DNA from: JBBRWV01 sp038248985
Lineage (GTDB): Bacteria; Planctomycetota; Phycisphaerae; WQYP01
Direction: 5' to 3'
Length of the DNA: 12,405 bases
Assembly (NCBI GenBank): GCA_038248985.1
Contig: JBBRWV010000113.1
Location: 1 to 12,405 of the forward strand
In this document: positions 1 through 5,884 of the stretch, in pieces
Numbering within the stretch: position 1 is the first letter of the stretch
Layout: each line of letters opens with the position of its first letter
Position numbers and translations under genes: made by a program
Notes under the pieces: generated by a model
Told to the model about the DNA's origin: nothing
Database searches by the model: none
The model's input: the letters and a program-made list of their open reading frames with translations, nothing else

Positions 1-20
1 CCCTGACTTTTCGAGTACCC

Positions 21-644
21 ATGCCCACCTCTCCCATCCTTTCCCTCCCCCTCAGCGACTTCCTCGCCGCCACCGCCGCCAAAACCCCCACCCCCGGCGG
101 AGGTTCCATCGCCGCCCTCACCGGCGCCCTCGCCGCCTCCCTCGCCGCGATGGCCCTCGAATACACCGTCGGCAAAAAGTCCGCCCTCCCCCACGACGCC
201 CTCCTTCGTGCCTCCCTCGCTTATTTCCAAACCGCTTCTAACCTCTTTCAAGAGCTCATCTTAGAAGACATCGCCGCCTACGCCGCCCTCTCCCCTCTCC
301 TCCAACTCACCCCCGAAGAGCGCCTCCAAAACCCCGCTTTCCTCCCCACCCTCCTCGCCGCCATCCGCGCCCCCCAAGCCGTCGCCGCCCTCGCCGCCAA
401 CATCCTCACCCGTGCCGCCTCCCTCCTCGATATCACCAACAAGCACCTCATCACCGACCTCGGCATCGCCGCAACCTACGCCCACGCAACGGTTTACGCC
501 TCCCAGCTCAACGTCCTCATCAACCTCCCCCTCCTCCAGGACCCCCTCGAATCCGCCGCTATCAAATCCGCCACCTCCGCCCTAACCGCCAGCGCCGACG
601 CCACTTACGACACCTTCCACCAATCCCTCCTCGCCCGCCTCTAA
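21..644 (+). CDS. Cyclodeaminase/cyclohydrolase family protein (FTCD C-terminal-like)
   Basis: A 207-residue protein that I assign to the formiminotransferase-cyclodeaminase C-terminal family. Members handle one-carbon folate units, as formimino-THF cyclodeaminase or methenyl-THF cyclohydrolase, in the cytoplasm. The family signature TPTPGGGS is at residues 22-29. It is followed by an Ala-rich helical stretch and the segment MALEYTVGKKS, which fits the mostly helical fold. The length matches stand-alone bacterial members. The start is the ATG at 21; only a weak GAG lies upstream, so initiation strength is unclear. The third codon position is strongly C-biased. No formiminotransferase domain is fused to it and no other folate gene is visible, so the exact reaction (cyclodeaminase or cyclohydrolase) cannot be decided. 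The family call is fairly secure; the substrate is inference. Confidence 0.85.
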   Translation: MPTSPILSLPLSDFLAATAAKTPTPGGGSIAALTGALAASLAAMALEYTVGKKSALPHDALLRASLAYFQTASNLFQELILEDIAAYAALSPLLQLTPEERLQNPAFLPTLLAAIRAPQAVAALAANILTRAASLLDITNKHLITDLGIAATYAHATVYASQLNVLINLPLLQDPLESAAIKSATSALTASADATYDTFHQSLLARL

Positions 645-684
645 TCTCGCAACTTTCATCCCATTTCCACCCGATAATCCCCTC

Positions 685-966
685 ATGCCTTCCCACACCC
701 ATCCTACTTCCGACCCCCGCGACTACATCCTCGACCTCTCCTCCGCCCCCACCCAGTCCGCCGCCACTGATTCTAAACCCAGCAGCCCCAGCACCTTACG
801 CACCCCCTTCATCTCCATCTTCTTCCGCTGCTGCAAAATCTACTCCCCCATCTACCGCAACCGCGACGCCACCGCCTACGACGGCCACTGCCCCAAATGT
901 CTCCGTCCCGCCAAAATCCCCATCGGCCCCGGCGGCTCCTCCTCCCGCATCTTCGAAGCCACCTGA
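685..966 (+). CDS. Small conserved hypothetical protein with a probable zinc-binding CC...CPxC motif
   Basis: A 93-residue protein lying 40 bases after the preceding cyclodeaminase-family gene on the same strand, probably co-transcribed with it. The first 40 residues are low-complexity (Ser/Thr/Pro/Ala) and probably disordered. The C-terminal half is compact: a Cys pair at residues 49-50, a Tyr/Arg-rich link (YSPIYRNRDATAYDGH), then C69-P-K-C72 and a glycine-rich end (IGPGGSSSRIF). Four cysteines in a CC-x18-CxxC layout suggest a small zinc ribbon. The pattern resembles short proteins I associate with planctomycetes, but I cannot name a characterised member. There is no signal peptide, so it is probably cytoplasmic. 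Its function is unknown. That the gene is real is supported by its ordered C-terminus and by C-rich codon use matching its neighbour. Confidence 0.7.
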   Translation: MPSHTHPTSDPRDYILDLSSAPTQSAATDSKPSSPSTLRTPFISIFFRCCKIYSPIYRNRDATAYDGHCPKCLRPAKIPIGPGGSSSRIFEAT

Positions 967-1047
967 AATTCGCCAAATCTCCCAAAACCCCGCCCCTCCT
1001 TACCCGTCCAAGCCTCTCCAATTCCACCTTCTATTGAAGGAGAAAAA

Positions 1048-1387
1048 TTGTCTAAACCCCTATTCCTTCTAGACTTATGTGCCATCATCACCACCGCCAC
1101 CCTCGCCCACGCCAAACGCGCCACCTCCCCCCCGCTCAAAGACCGCGTCGCTCGATCCCCCCTCATCGTCACCGCCAAAATCACCGCCGTCGCCGAAATC
1201 GAAATCGACAAAATCAAATACCACAAAGTCGACCTCCCCCGCCGAAACCCTTCAAGGCGATGCCCCCAGGTCCCTCTCCTTCCTCGAGCCATTCAGGCCA
1301 ATCACCAAGCACGACGCAGACCCACCAGAAAAAGACCTAGACTATCCGGAATTTTCAGAGCAGCAAGCGATGATGAGTCTGTCCTGA
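1048..1387 (+). pseudogene. Short exported protein, frameshifted and 3'-truncated
   Basis: Translation would begin at TTG 1048, which has a good AAGGAG at 1037-1042, five bases upstream. The N-terminus MSKPLFLLDLCAIITTATLAHA looks like a signal peptide ending near AHA. It is followed by a beta-rich stretch (SPLIVTAKITAVAEIEIDKIKYHKVDL). In this frame the sequence then becomes Arg/Pro-rich junk. Skipping one C in the C run at 1236-1240 continues a sensible protein (AETLQGDAPRSLSFLEPF...DLDYPEF) to a TGA at 1385-1387. A one-base insertion, real or from sequencing, is the simplest reading. The sensible sequence ends near 1360, where homology to a nucleotidyltransferase begins in the other frame, so the 3' end was probably also lost by recombination. 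I do not recognise the original family. Confidence 0.55.
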
Positions 1388-1722
1388 AATTCGCGAGATC
1401 AAAAGACCTGTATGCAATTCAGCGCCCTTCAGAACTTGCGACGGATGCCGCTGCAACTGATGCCGCCTTGAGGCACGCCGTCCGCCATCTCCGGAAAAAC
1501 ACAGCGTCTGTCCCGGAAATCGTCGTCATGCTTTATGGCGACGTTCCCATCCGCGTCAATGTGATGAAAACTTCCGTGCTGATGGCTGCGGAAAATAATC
1601 CCGCCGACCCCCACGCATTCCTCGGTACCGATCGCCGCGGCCTCGTTGTCTCTCCCGAAAACTCGGTGGATATCGATACCCCCAAGGATCTCTTCATTGC
1701 CGAACCATGCTGCCATCCACAC
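1366..1722 (+). pseudogene. Acylneuraminate (CMP-sugar) cytidylyltransferase remnant
   Basis: This reads in the same frame as the TTG at 1048 but has different ancestry. SDDESVLKFARS, then QRPSELATDAAATDAALRHAV, then IVVMLYGDVPIR match the middle of NeuA-like cytidylyltransferases (typical patterns VSTDDEEI, RPAELATDTASTDA, VVMLYGNVPVR). At about 1557-1565 the sequence jumps directly to the C-terminal family features: DPHAFLGTDRRGLVV and VDIDTPKDLFIAE. About 120 codons remain of a family usually near 230. The N-terminal nucleotide-binding segment and roughly 70-80 internal codons are absent. No stop follows FIAE in frame; a one-base shift would give a short tail ending at 1727. It meets the minus-strand PKS gene tail to tail. 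It has no start codon of its own and is almost certainly non-functional. In this family, intact enzymes activate sialic-acid-type sugars with CTP. Confidence 0.7.
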
Positions 1723-1728
1723 ACTAAC

Positions 1729-2856
1729 TCACATCGCAACCAGCATTCCCTCTGCCATCAAGCCCGGACCAAACCCAATCGCCACGCACAGGCCGCTCTT
1801 CTTTTCGCGTGCCAATTTCTGCAGCAGAAACAAAACCGTTGCGGAACTCATATTTCCATGCCGCGCAAGCACATCGAACGACACACGCAAATCCTCCTCA
1901 CGCAACCCCAATGCCTCCCGCGCAGCATTCAATATCCGCGGCCCCCCGGGGTGGATCGCCCACAGATCAATATCGTCAATCGTCAGCCCCAGTTTTCCCA
2001 ACCACCCTTCGCACCACGAACGAATGTGCGTTCCAATCAGCGCCGGCAGTTCCGCGCTCAGCGTCATTTCAAAACCATTGTTGCCAATCTTCCACGTCAT
2101 CGCATCCAAACTGTTCGGCAGCAACAAACTTGCCGTCTCCAATAATTCACAACCACTCCCGTCCTCGCTTGAACTCCCAACTACACACGCCGACGCACCA
2201 TCCGCAAAGAGAGCATTCGCCACTAATTTTTCCGGCCGCCATCCGTACGAAAAATGCAAGCTGGAAAGTTCTACAGAACAAACCAAAACCTTTGCCTGCG
2301 GATTGGCACGCACCGCATCCTGGGCAGCGCCAAGTGCATTGAATCCCGCATGACAACCCATAAATCCCAAATGCATTCGACGCACATTCGCCGGAAGTCC
2401 CAAGCGATTGATCAGCTCAACATCAAGCCCGGGCGCGGAGAAGCCCGTACACGAAACCGTAACCAGATGCGTAATCGATGCGGCTTCCATGTGCGCCTCC
2501 TCCATCGCCGCTCGCGCCGCTTTTTCGCCAAGGATCGGAGCCTCGCGCGCATAGCGCTCCATGCGGGCAGCCGTGGTCGGCCCGCTTTCACCGATGATCT
2601 TCCGGTTCTGGTAAAACGTGCGAATGCCATCTTCTTCGCTCAGCAAAACGCTGCCGCGATTCTCCACTCCGGACCGCAAAAAGACGCGTTGCAGCCACGC
2701 CCTCTGGCCGTCCGTTCCGCAGGCAAAGCCTTCGCTGATGGCCGCCGCTTCCTTTTGGGAAATTCCTTCGGGCACCGCCGTTCCCATACCCAGCAACGCA
2801 ACCGCCCCTTTTCTCAAACCCGTTGTGTCCCGCATTTCTCGATCAATGACTGTCAT
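1729..2856 (-). CDS. Type III polyketide synthase (chalcone/stilbene synthase family)
   Basis: A 375-residue homodimer-type ketosynthase that extends an acyl-CoA starter with malonyl-CoA and cyclises the chain, giving resorcinols, pyrones or similar rings. The full catalytic triad is visible: Cys168 in GFMGCHAGFNAL, His302 in WAIHPGGPRIL and Asn335 in ARHGNMSSATV. Spacing and length are those of plant chalcone synthase and bacterial type III PKSs. VTVSCTGFSAPGLD (133-145) and GFGPGLMAEG near the C-terminus are further family marks. The ATG at 2856 has GGAG at 2862-2865, five bases upstream. It is the last gene of a three-gene operon, 39 bases after the oxidoreductase. Starter and product cannot be read from sequence; a fatty acyl starter is an inference from the srs-like neighbours. 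The gene is intact. Confidence 0.95.
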   Translation of the reverse strand: MTVIDREMRDTTGLRKGAVALLGMGTAVPEGISQKEAAAISEGFACGTDGQRAWLQRVFLRSGVENRGSVLLSEEDGIRTFYQNRKIIGESGPTTAARMERYAREAPILGEKAARAAMEEAHMEAASITHLVTVSCTGFSAPGLDVELINRLGLPANVRRMHLGFMGCHAGFNALGAAQDAVRANPQAKVLVCSVELSSLHFSYGWRPEKLVANALFADGASACVVGSSSEDGSGCELLETASLLLPNSLDAMTWKIGNNGFEMTLSAELPALIGTHIRSWCEGWLGKLGLTIDDIDLWAIHPGGPRILNAAREALGLREEDLRVSFDVLARHGNMSSATVLFLLQKLAREKKSGLCVAIGFGPGLMAEGMLVAM

Positions 2857-2895
2857 ACGTGCTCCAAACTGTCTGCTTCGGTTCCAGTGAAACGT

Positions 2896-4008
2896 TCATC
2901 CGCCAATCCTCTCGGCTACTCGTTGAGGAATGCTCGGAAACCACTTACCCAATTGCATGCACGCCGCCGCCGCAGTCGGCATTCGTGTGAGGGCTTGAAG
3001 CATCTTACACCAACCCTGGCGTCTGGCCACTTCGTTTGCGTACGCCGTCTTCCAAGCAAGCGCAAGGTCTTCCGTCCACGCCGGCCCACTTTGGGTGAGC
3101 AGGTGCGCGAGACTGCACGCCCCGCGAATGGCCCACGCGATTCCCTCGCCGGTAAACGGTTCGACGTAGCCACATGCATCGCCAACTGCGAGTATACCCT
3201 CGCCCGCAACTTCGCGCTGACGTGTCATAGGTCCGATGCCGGTGATCTTCTCGTTGAACTGCGGCGAAATCCCATTTTCTATCAGAATCCGTTGAGTGAG
3301 CAATGCGGGGCTCCCGCCAGAAATGCAGGATTCAAGATGCAAAGCGGCACCCACATGAACAGTCGTTCCGCCTTGCCGCACCAGCCCAACGTATCCGCCA
3401 GAACCCACGCACATGGTGATGGTCCCCGCAGGAATAGAATCGTCGGTAACAGTCGTGGATAGCCCGATGGCGGCATTTTCCGCAGTTTGCCATTTGGCCC
3501 ACGCTTCGTCACGAAGACTCGAACCTTGAATGCCATCGCACGCAAGCACGAGCGGGGCGTGAACAATCGCAATTCGATTGTCGTGCTCGATACTGACTTC
3601 TCGGAACGATCTGGAACGGCGCGGAAGTAGAGTCGCTTTCGCCCGGTCAACAAAAAATGCTCCCCGAGAGATCGCTTGCTCAACGAGACGGCCGTCAAAA
3701 GTTTTTCGATCAATCGCCAACCCCGGCGGGGTCGACACAGACAAGTGGCGATTACCAAGCCGCACTTCAAGCCGGTGAATCGGCGTAGCCCCTTCAAGAG
3801 CAGAGCCCAGCCCGCTCGCCCGCAGGAGTCGGATCGCCACAGCGTTCAGGCATCCACCGCATGCTTTTTCGCGTGGCCACGCTTTGCGCTCTAGCAGAAG
3901 GACGTTCCAACCTCGTTCAGCCAGCAGCGCAGCCGTGATAGACCCCGCAGGTCCCGCGCCGATGATGACCGCATCCCATGTCTCGTGACAATTAAAGTCG
4001 CTCGTCAT
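2896..4008 (-). CDS. FAD-dependent oxidoreductase, geranylgeranyl reductase / aromatic hydroxylase-like
   Basis: A 370-residue flavoprotein. VIIGAGPAG (residues 14-22) is the ADP-binding Rossmann loop and LLLERKAWPREKACGG is the family segment after the second strand. LAVGDACGYVEPFTGEG (about 273-289) is the second FAD site with its GD pair at 276-277. I chose the ATG at 4008, not the in-frame one at 4038. Its ATGA overlaps the methyltransferase stop, a typical coupling arrangement, and GGGAG at 4014-4018 lies five bases upstream. Related flavoproteins reduce isoprenoid double bonds or hydroxylate phenolic rings. Beside a type III PKS and a methyltransferase, ring hydroxylation or oxidation to a quinone, as proposed for SrsC-type enzymes, is the best inference. 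No membrane segment is obvious. Confidence 0.88.
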   Translation of the reverse strand: MTSDFNCHETWDAVIIGAGPAGSITAALLAERGWNVLLLERKAWPREKACGGCLNAVAIRLLRASGLGSALEGATPIHRLEVRLGNRHLSVSTPPGLAIDRKTFDGRLVEQAISRGAFFVDRAKATLLPRRSRSFREVSIEHDNRIAIVHAPLVLACDGIQGSSLRDEAWAKWQTAENAAIGLSTTVTDDSIPAGTITMCVGSGGYVGLVRQGGTTVHVGAALHLESCISGGSPALLTQRILIENGISPQFNEKITGIGPMTRQREVAGEGILAVGDACGYVEPFTGEGIAWAIRGACSLAHLLTQSGPAWTEDLALAWKTAYANEVARRQGWCKMLQALTRMPTAAAACMQLGKWFPSIPQRVAERIGG

Positions 4009-4733
4009 GGCCGCTCCCACGTCAGAAGCATCCGCCACGGAAAAATCCGCACAATTTTCGCATCCCCCATCCCCGCCTTCTCCGCCATCCGCCGCATCTC
4101 GTCCATCGAATACGCCGCCCGCACGCTCACCGGCCCATCAAAATGCACAATCTTGCTCCGGCTCAAAAATCGGCAACCCACCCACGCCGCAATCCACCCC
4201 CACAGACTCCTCCGCAAATCACTCACCACCAACAATTTCCCTGCCCGCTCGCGCATCGCCCCCAGCGCCGCCACCGCCTGCTCCTCACTCAAATGATGCA
4301 AAAACAAACTGTTCGTCACCACATCAAAATCTCCCCCTCCTCGCGGCCGCTCCGGCAACCCCTGCGGAACCTCTCCCACCACAAAATCCGCCTCCGCCTT
4401 TCCCGCCCTCGCCCGCAACGTCGCCTCCCCAATCGCCGTCTCACTTTTATCCGCCAGCGTAACCCGCACCTTCAATCCTTGCTTTCCCAAAATCTCCCCC
4501 ACTGCCAAAGGCACATCCCCCCCGCCGCAGGCCACATCCAATATCCGAATCTCACCAAGCCCCTTCTCCCTTGCCATCTTCAAAATCGGCCCAGCAATCC
4601 GCTCCGCCGCCCCGCTCGCCCGATTGATCAGCGCCAGTCCCTTCAGCGCCTCATGATGCTCCCGCGCTCCAAGCCCCGGCGCATCCATCAACTCCTCCAC
4701 CACCCGTCGCTCTTGCAAAGGCAAAATTCCCAT
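4005..4733 (-). CDS. Class I SAM-dependent methyltransferase, UbiE-like
   Basis: A 242-residue Rossmann-fold methyltransferase and the first gene of the PKS operon. Motif I (SAM loop) is ILDVACGGGDVPL at residues 64-76. VRVTLADKS (89-97) is the strand and acidic residue that normally hold the ribose. DFDVVTNSLFLHHLSEEQA (135-153) corresponds to motif IV and the following helix. KLLVVSDLRRS fits the next core strand. The start is the ATG at 4733, preceded by a G-run. The stop overlaps the next gene in ATGA, so the two are probably translationally coupled. By analogy with the methyltransferase in srs-type clusters, it may methylate the PKS ring or its hydroxyl; this is inference. The coding strand is extremely G-rich, much more so than the two downstream operon genes, which is odd within one operon. 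Confidence 0.88.
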   Translation of the reverse strand: MGILPLQERRVVEELMDAPGLGAREHHEALKGLALINRASGAAERIAGPILKMAREKGLGEIRILDVACGGGDVPLAVGEILGKQGLKVRVTLADKSETAIGEATLRARAGKAEADFVVGEVPQGLPERPRGGGDFDVVTNSLFLHHLSEEQAVAALGAMRERAGKLLVVSDLRRSLWGWIAAWVGCRFLSRSKIVHFDGPVSVRAAYSMDEMRRMAEKAGMGDAKIVRIFPWRMLLTWERP

Positions 4734-5138
4734 CCCCCCATCATAGACACCCCACCTCTCCCCGTCCCCAACAACTTCCCTTCTTTCAAACCCTTCGCCG
4801 TTTCCTTACGTTACAATGCGTCTTGCCGGACTCCTCCCAAAACCCCACTTCGGCAATTTGAACATGCCCGCGTCATCGTCGTGCTCCGCAAACAATTCTC
4901 TCCCCCCCTTTGCCGCCTCCTTCGGGGCCGCTCCCCACGCCGCATTCTCGATATCGAAGACACCCTCTTCGTCTCACCATCATCAACTTCGCGGACGTTC
5001 CTGGTTTCGTGGTCACCGTACACCCCCTTTCCCAAAAAAGGCCCGCAAGACCCCTTGCCGTACATCACACAAGAGATCCTGCGGACCACAAGATAATTAC
5101 ACTCTCTCGCTCACCTACCCAGGAAATGAATCAGACTC
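4734..5138. other. Intergenic stretch of about 405 bases, possibly with a decayed ORF
   Basis: This lies between the end of the fasciclin gene and the start of the methyltransferase, both on the minus strand, and should contain the PKS operon promoter. I found no convincing -35/-10 pair for it. On the plus strand, two short pieces look protein-like but are out of frame with each other: FEHARVIVVLRKQFSPP then RRILDIEDTLFV (about 4855-4972), and LTIINFADVPGFVVTVHPL (about 4974-5031). A single-base loss near 4970 would join them. I do not recognise the family and there is no well-placed start. A run of six A after CCC near 5033 does not form a good terminator. Confidence 0.35.
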
Positions 5139-5675
5139 TTACTTCGGAAGCATGACGGCATCAATCACGTGAATCACCCCATTGGTGGTGACGATGTCTG
5201 TCTTGGTGATTTGGGCGCCGTCCACGGTTACCTTCCCGTTCGCCACCTTGATCGTCAGGGACTGCCCCGCGACCGTCTTGGCCTCGGTGAGCTTGACCAC
5301 ATCGGCGGCCATGACCTTTCCCGCCACCACATGGTAAGTAAGGATTTTAACGAGCTTATCCTTGTTCTCGGGTTTTAGCAGATCCTCGAGCGTGCCGGCG
5401 GGGAGTTTGGCAAACGCCTCATCAGTGGGCGCAAAGACGGTGAACGGACCGGCGCCATTGAGTGTTTCCACGAGGCCTGCGGCCTTTACCGCGGCAACCA
5501 GCATCTTGAACGAACCTGCGCCCGCGGCGGTATCGACGATGTCTTTTGTCGCCGGCGTCGTCGTGGCTTCGTCGGCGCGGGCCGGCGACTCGACCGTGTA
5601 GGTCACTGCCGCCGCCGAACCGATAAGGATGGCTGCCGCGAACAAACCCTTGATCGAAGTGATTTGCTGAAACAT
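5139..5675 (-). CDS. Secreted fasciclin (FAS1) domain protein
   Basis: A 178-residue exported protein with a single FAS1 domain. Residues 8-24 form the hydrophobic core of a signal peptide (GLFAAAILIGSAAAV), with a likely cleavage after ARA near 34. The domain fills residues 44-178: KDIVDTAAGAGSF, the conserved GPFTVFAPTDEAFAKLP, then KLVKILTYHVVAGKV, and the terminal NGVIHVIDAVMLP, all hallmarks of FAS1. Bacterial single-FAS1 proteins act outside the cytoplasm, often in adhesion or stress-related surface roles; the specific role here is unknown. The ATG at 5675 has AGGAG at 5684-5688, eight bases upstream. It is divergent from the MerR-like regulator, and its promoter carries tandem 9-mers at the predicted transcription start, so repression by that regulator is likely. 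Base use is less skewed than in the flanking genes. Confidence 0.93.
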   Translation of the reverse strand: MFQQITSIKGLFAAAILIGSAAAVTYTVESPARADEATTTPATKDIVDTAAGAGSFKMLVAAVKAAGLVETLNGAGPFTVFAPTDEAFAKLPAGTLEDLLKPENKDKLVKILTYHVVAGKVMAADVVKLTEAKTVAGQSLTIKVANGKVTVDGAQITKTDIVTTNGVIHVIDAVMLPK

Positions 5676-5711
5676 GAACTGTACTCCTAAAAAAAGAAAA
5701 GGTACTCTTCA

Positions 5712-5729
5712 AAAACGTCCAAAACGTTC
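5712..5729. promoter_or_regulatory. Tandem 9-mer candidate operator at the fasciclin transcription start
   Basis: AAAACGTCC (5712-5720) is followed directly by AAAACGTTC (5721-5729), a head-to-tail repeat differing at one base. Relative to the predicted minus-strand promoter (-10 at 5736-5741) it covers about +1 to +18, a position suited to repression. The same 9-mer recurs once in this intergenic region, downstream of the regulator's own promoter (5863-5871). Direct-repeat operators are known for CarH-type MerR regulators. That this regulator binds here is inference. Confidence 0.6.
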
Positions 5730-5735
5730 ATATTG

Positions 5736-5764
5736 ATTATTTGCATGCTGACCAGAGAAGTCAA
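5736..5764 (-). promoter_or_regulatory. Sigma70-type promoter of the fasciclin gene
   Basis: On the minus strand, TTGACT (5764-5759) and AATAAT (5741-5736) are separated by exactly 17 bases. Each box matches the consensus at five of six positions. Transcription would start near 5729, leaving a leader of about 54 bases before the ATG at 5675. Confidence 0.65.
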
Positions 5765-5768
5765 CTTT

Positions 5769-5788
5769 AAAATCGTATAAAATCATTT
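5769..5788. repeat. AT-rich 10-base direct repeat upstream of the fasciclin -35 box
   Basis: AAAATCGTAT (5769-5778) is followed directly by AAAATCATTT (5779-5788). It begins four bases upstream of the fasciclin -35 box. It may be an UP element (AT-rich RNA polymerase contact) or a second, variant regulator site, since AAAATCGT resembles the AAAACGT core. The sequence does not decide between these. Confidence 0.35.
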
Positions 5789-5817
5789 TTAGGAGAAAAT
5801 TGCCGAAAAGATACCCT

Positions 5818-5846
5818 TTGACGATCCAGAAGGCGGCGGATATCCT
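5818..5846 (+). promoter_or_regulatory. Sigma70-type promoter of the MerR-like regulator
   Basis: TTGACG (5818-5823) and TATCCT (5841-5846) are spaced by 17 bases. The -35 is five of six and the -10 four of six. The predicted start is near 5853, giving a short leader to the ATG at 5885. TATAAC at 5851-5856 is an alternative -10 but lacks a matching -35. Confidence 0.55.
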
Positions 5847-5853
5847 TTTCTAT

Positions 5854-5871
5854 AACTCGTGCAAAACGTCC
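5854..5871. promoter_or_regulatory. Candidate autoregulatory operator in the regulator leader
   Basis: AAAACGTCC at 5863-5871 is identical to the first fasciclin-side copy. The preceding nine bases, AACTCGTGC (5854-5862), match it at six of nine positions and may be a degenerate partner giving the same tandem layout. It lies just after the predicted transcription start and abuts the Shine-Dalgarno AAGGA (5873-5877). A bound protein would block transcription of the regulator itself. Confidence 0.5.
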
Positions 5872-5884
5872 GAAGGATTCTTTT

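Noticed and set aside
876..1292. A 138-residue minus-strand open frame
   Set aside because: It is the complement of the better-supported small zinc-type gene and exported-protein remnant; there is no ribosome site or motif.
1048..2145. A single 365-residue plus-strand protein
   Set aside because: The open frame crosses two unrelated remnants and then runs antisense through the PKS gene, where the peptide is Arg/His/Gln-rich junk. C-rich DNA simply lacks stops here.
2254..3462. A 402-residue plus-strand open frame
   Set aside because: It is antisense to the clear PKS and flavoprotein genes and its peptide is Arg/Ser/His-rich without any fold pattern.
4143..5096. A 317-residue plus-strand open frame
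   Set aside because: It is antisense to the methyltransferase gene for most of its length and is dominated by Pro, His, Arg and Gln.
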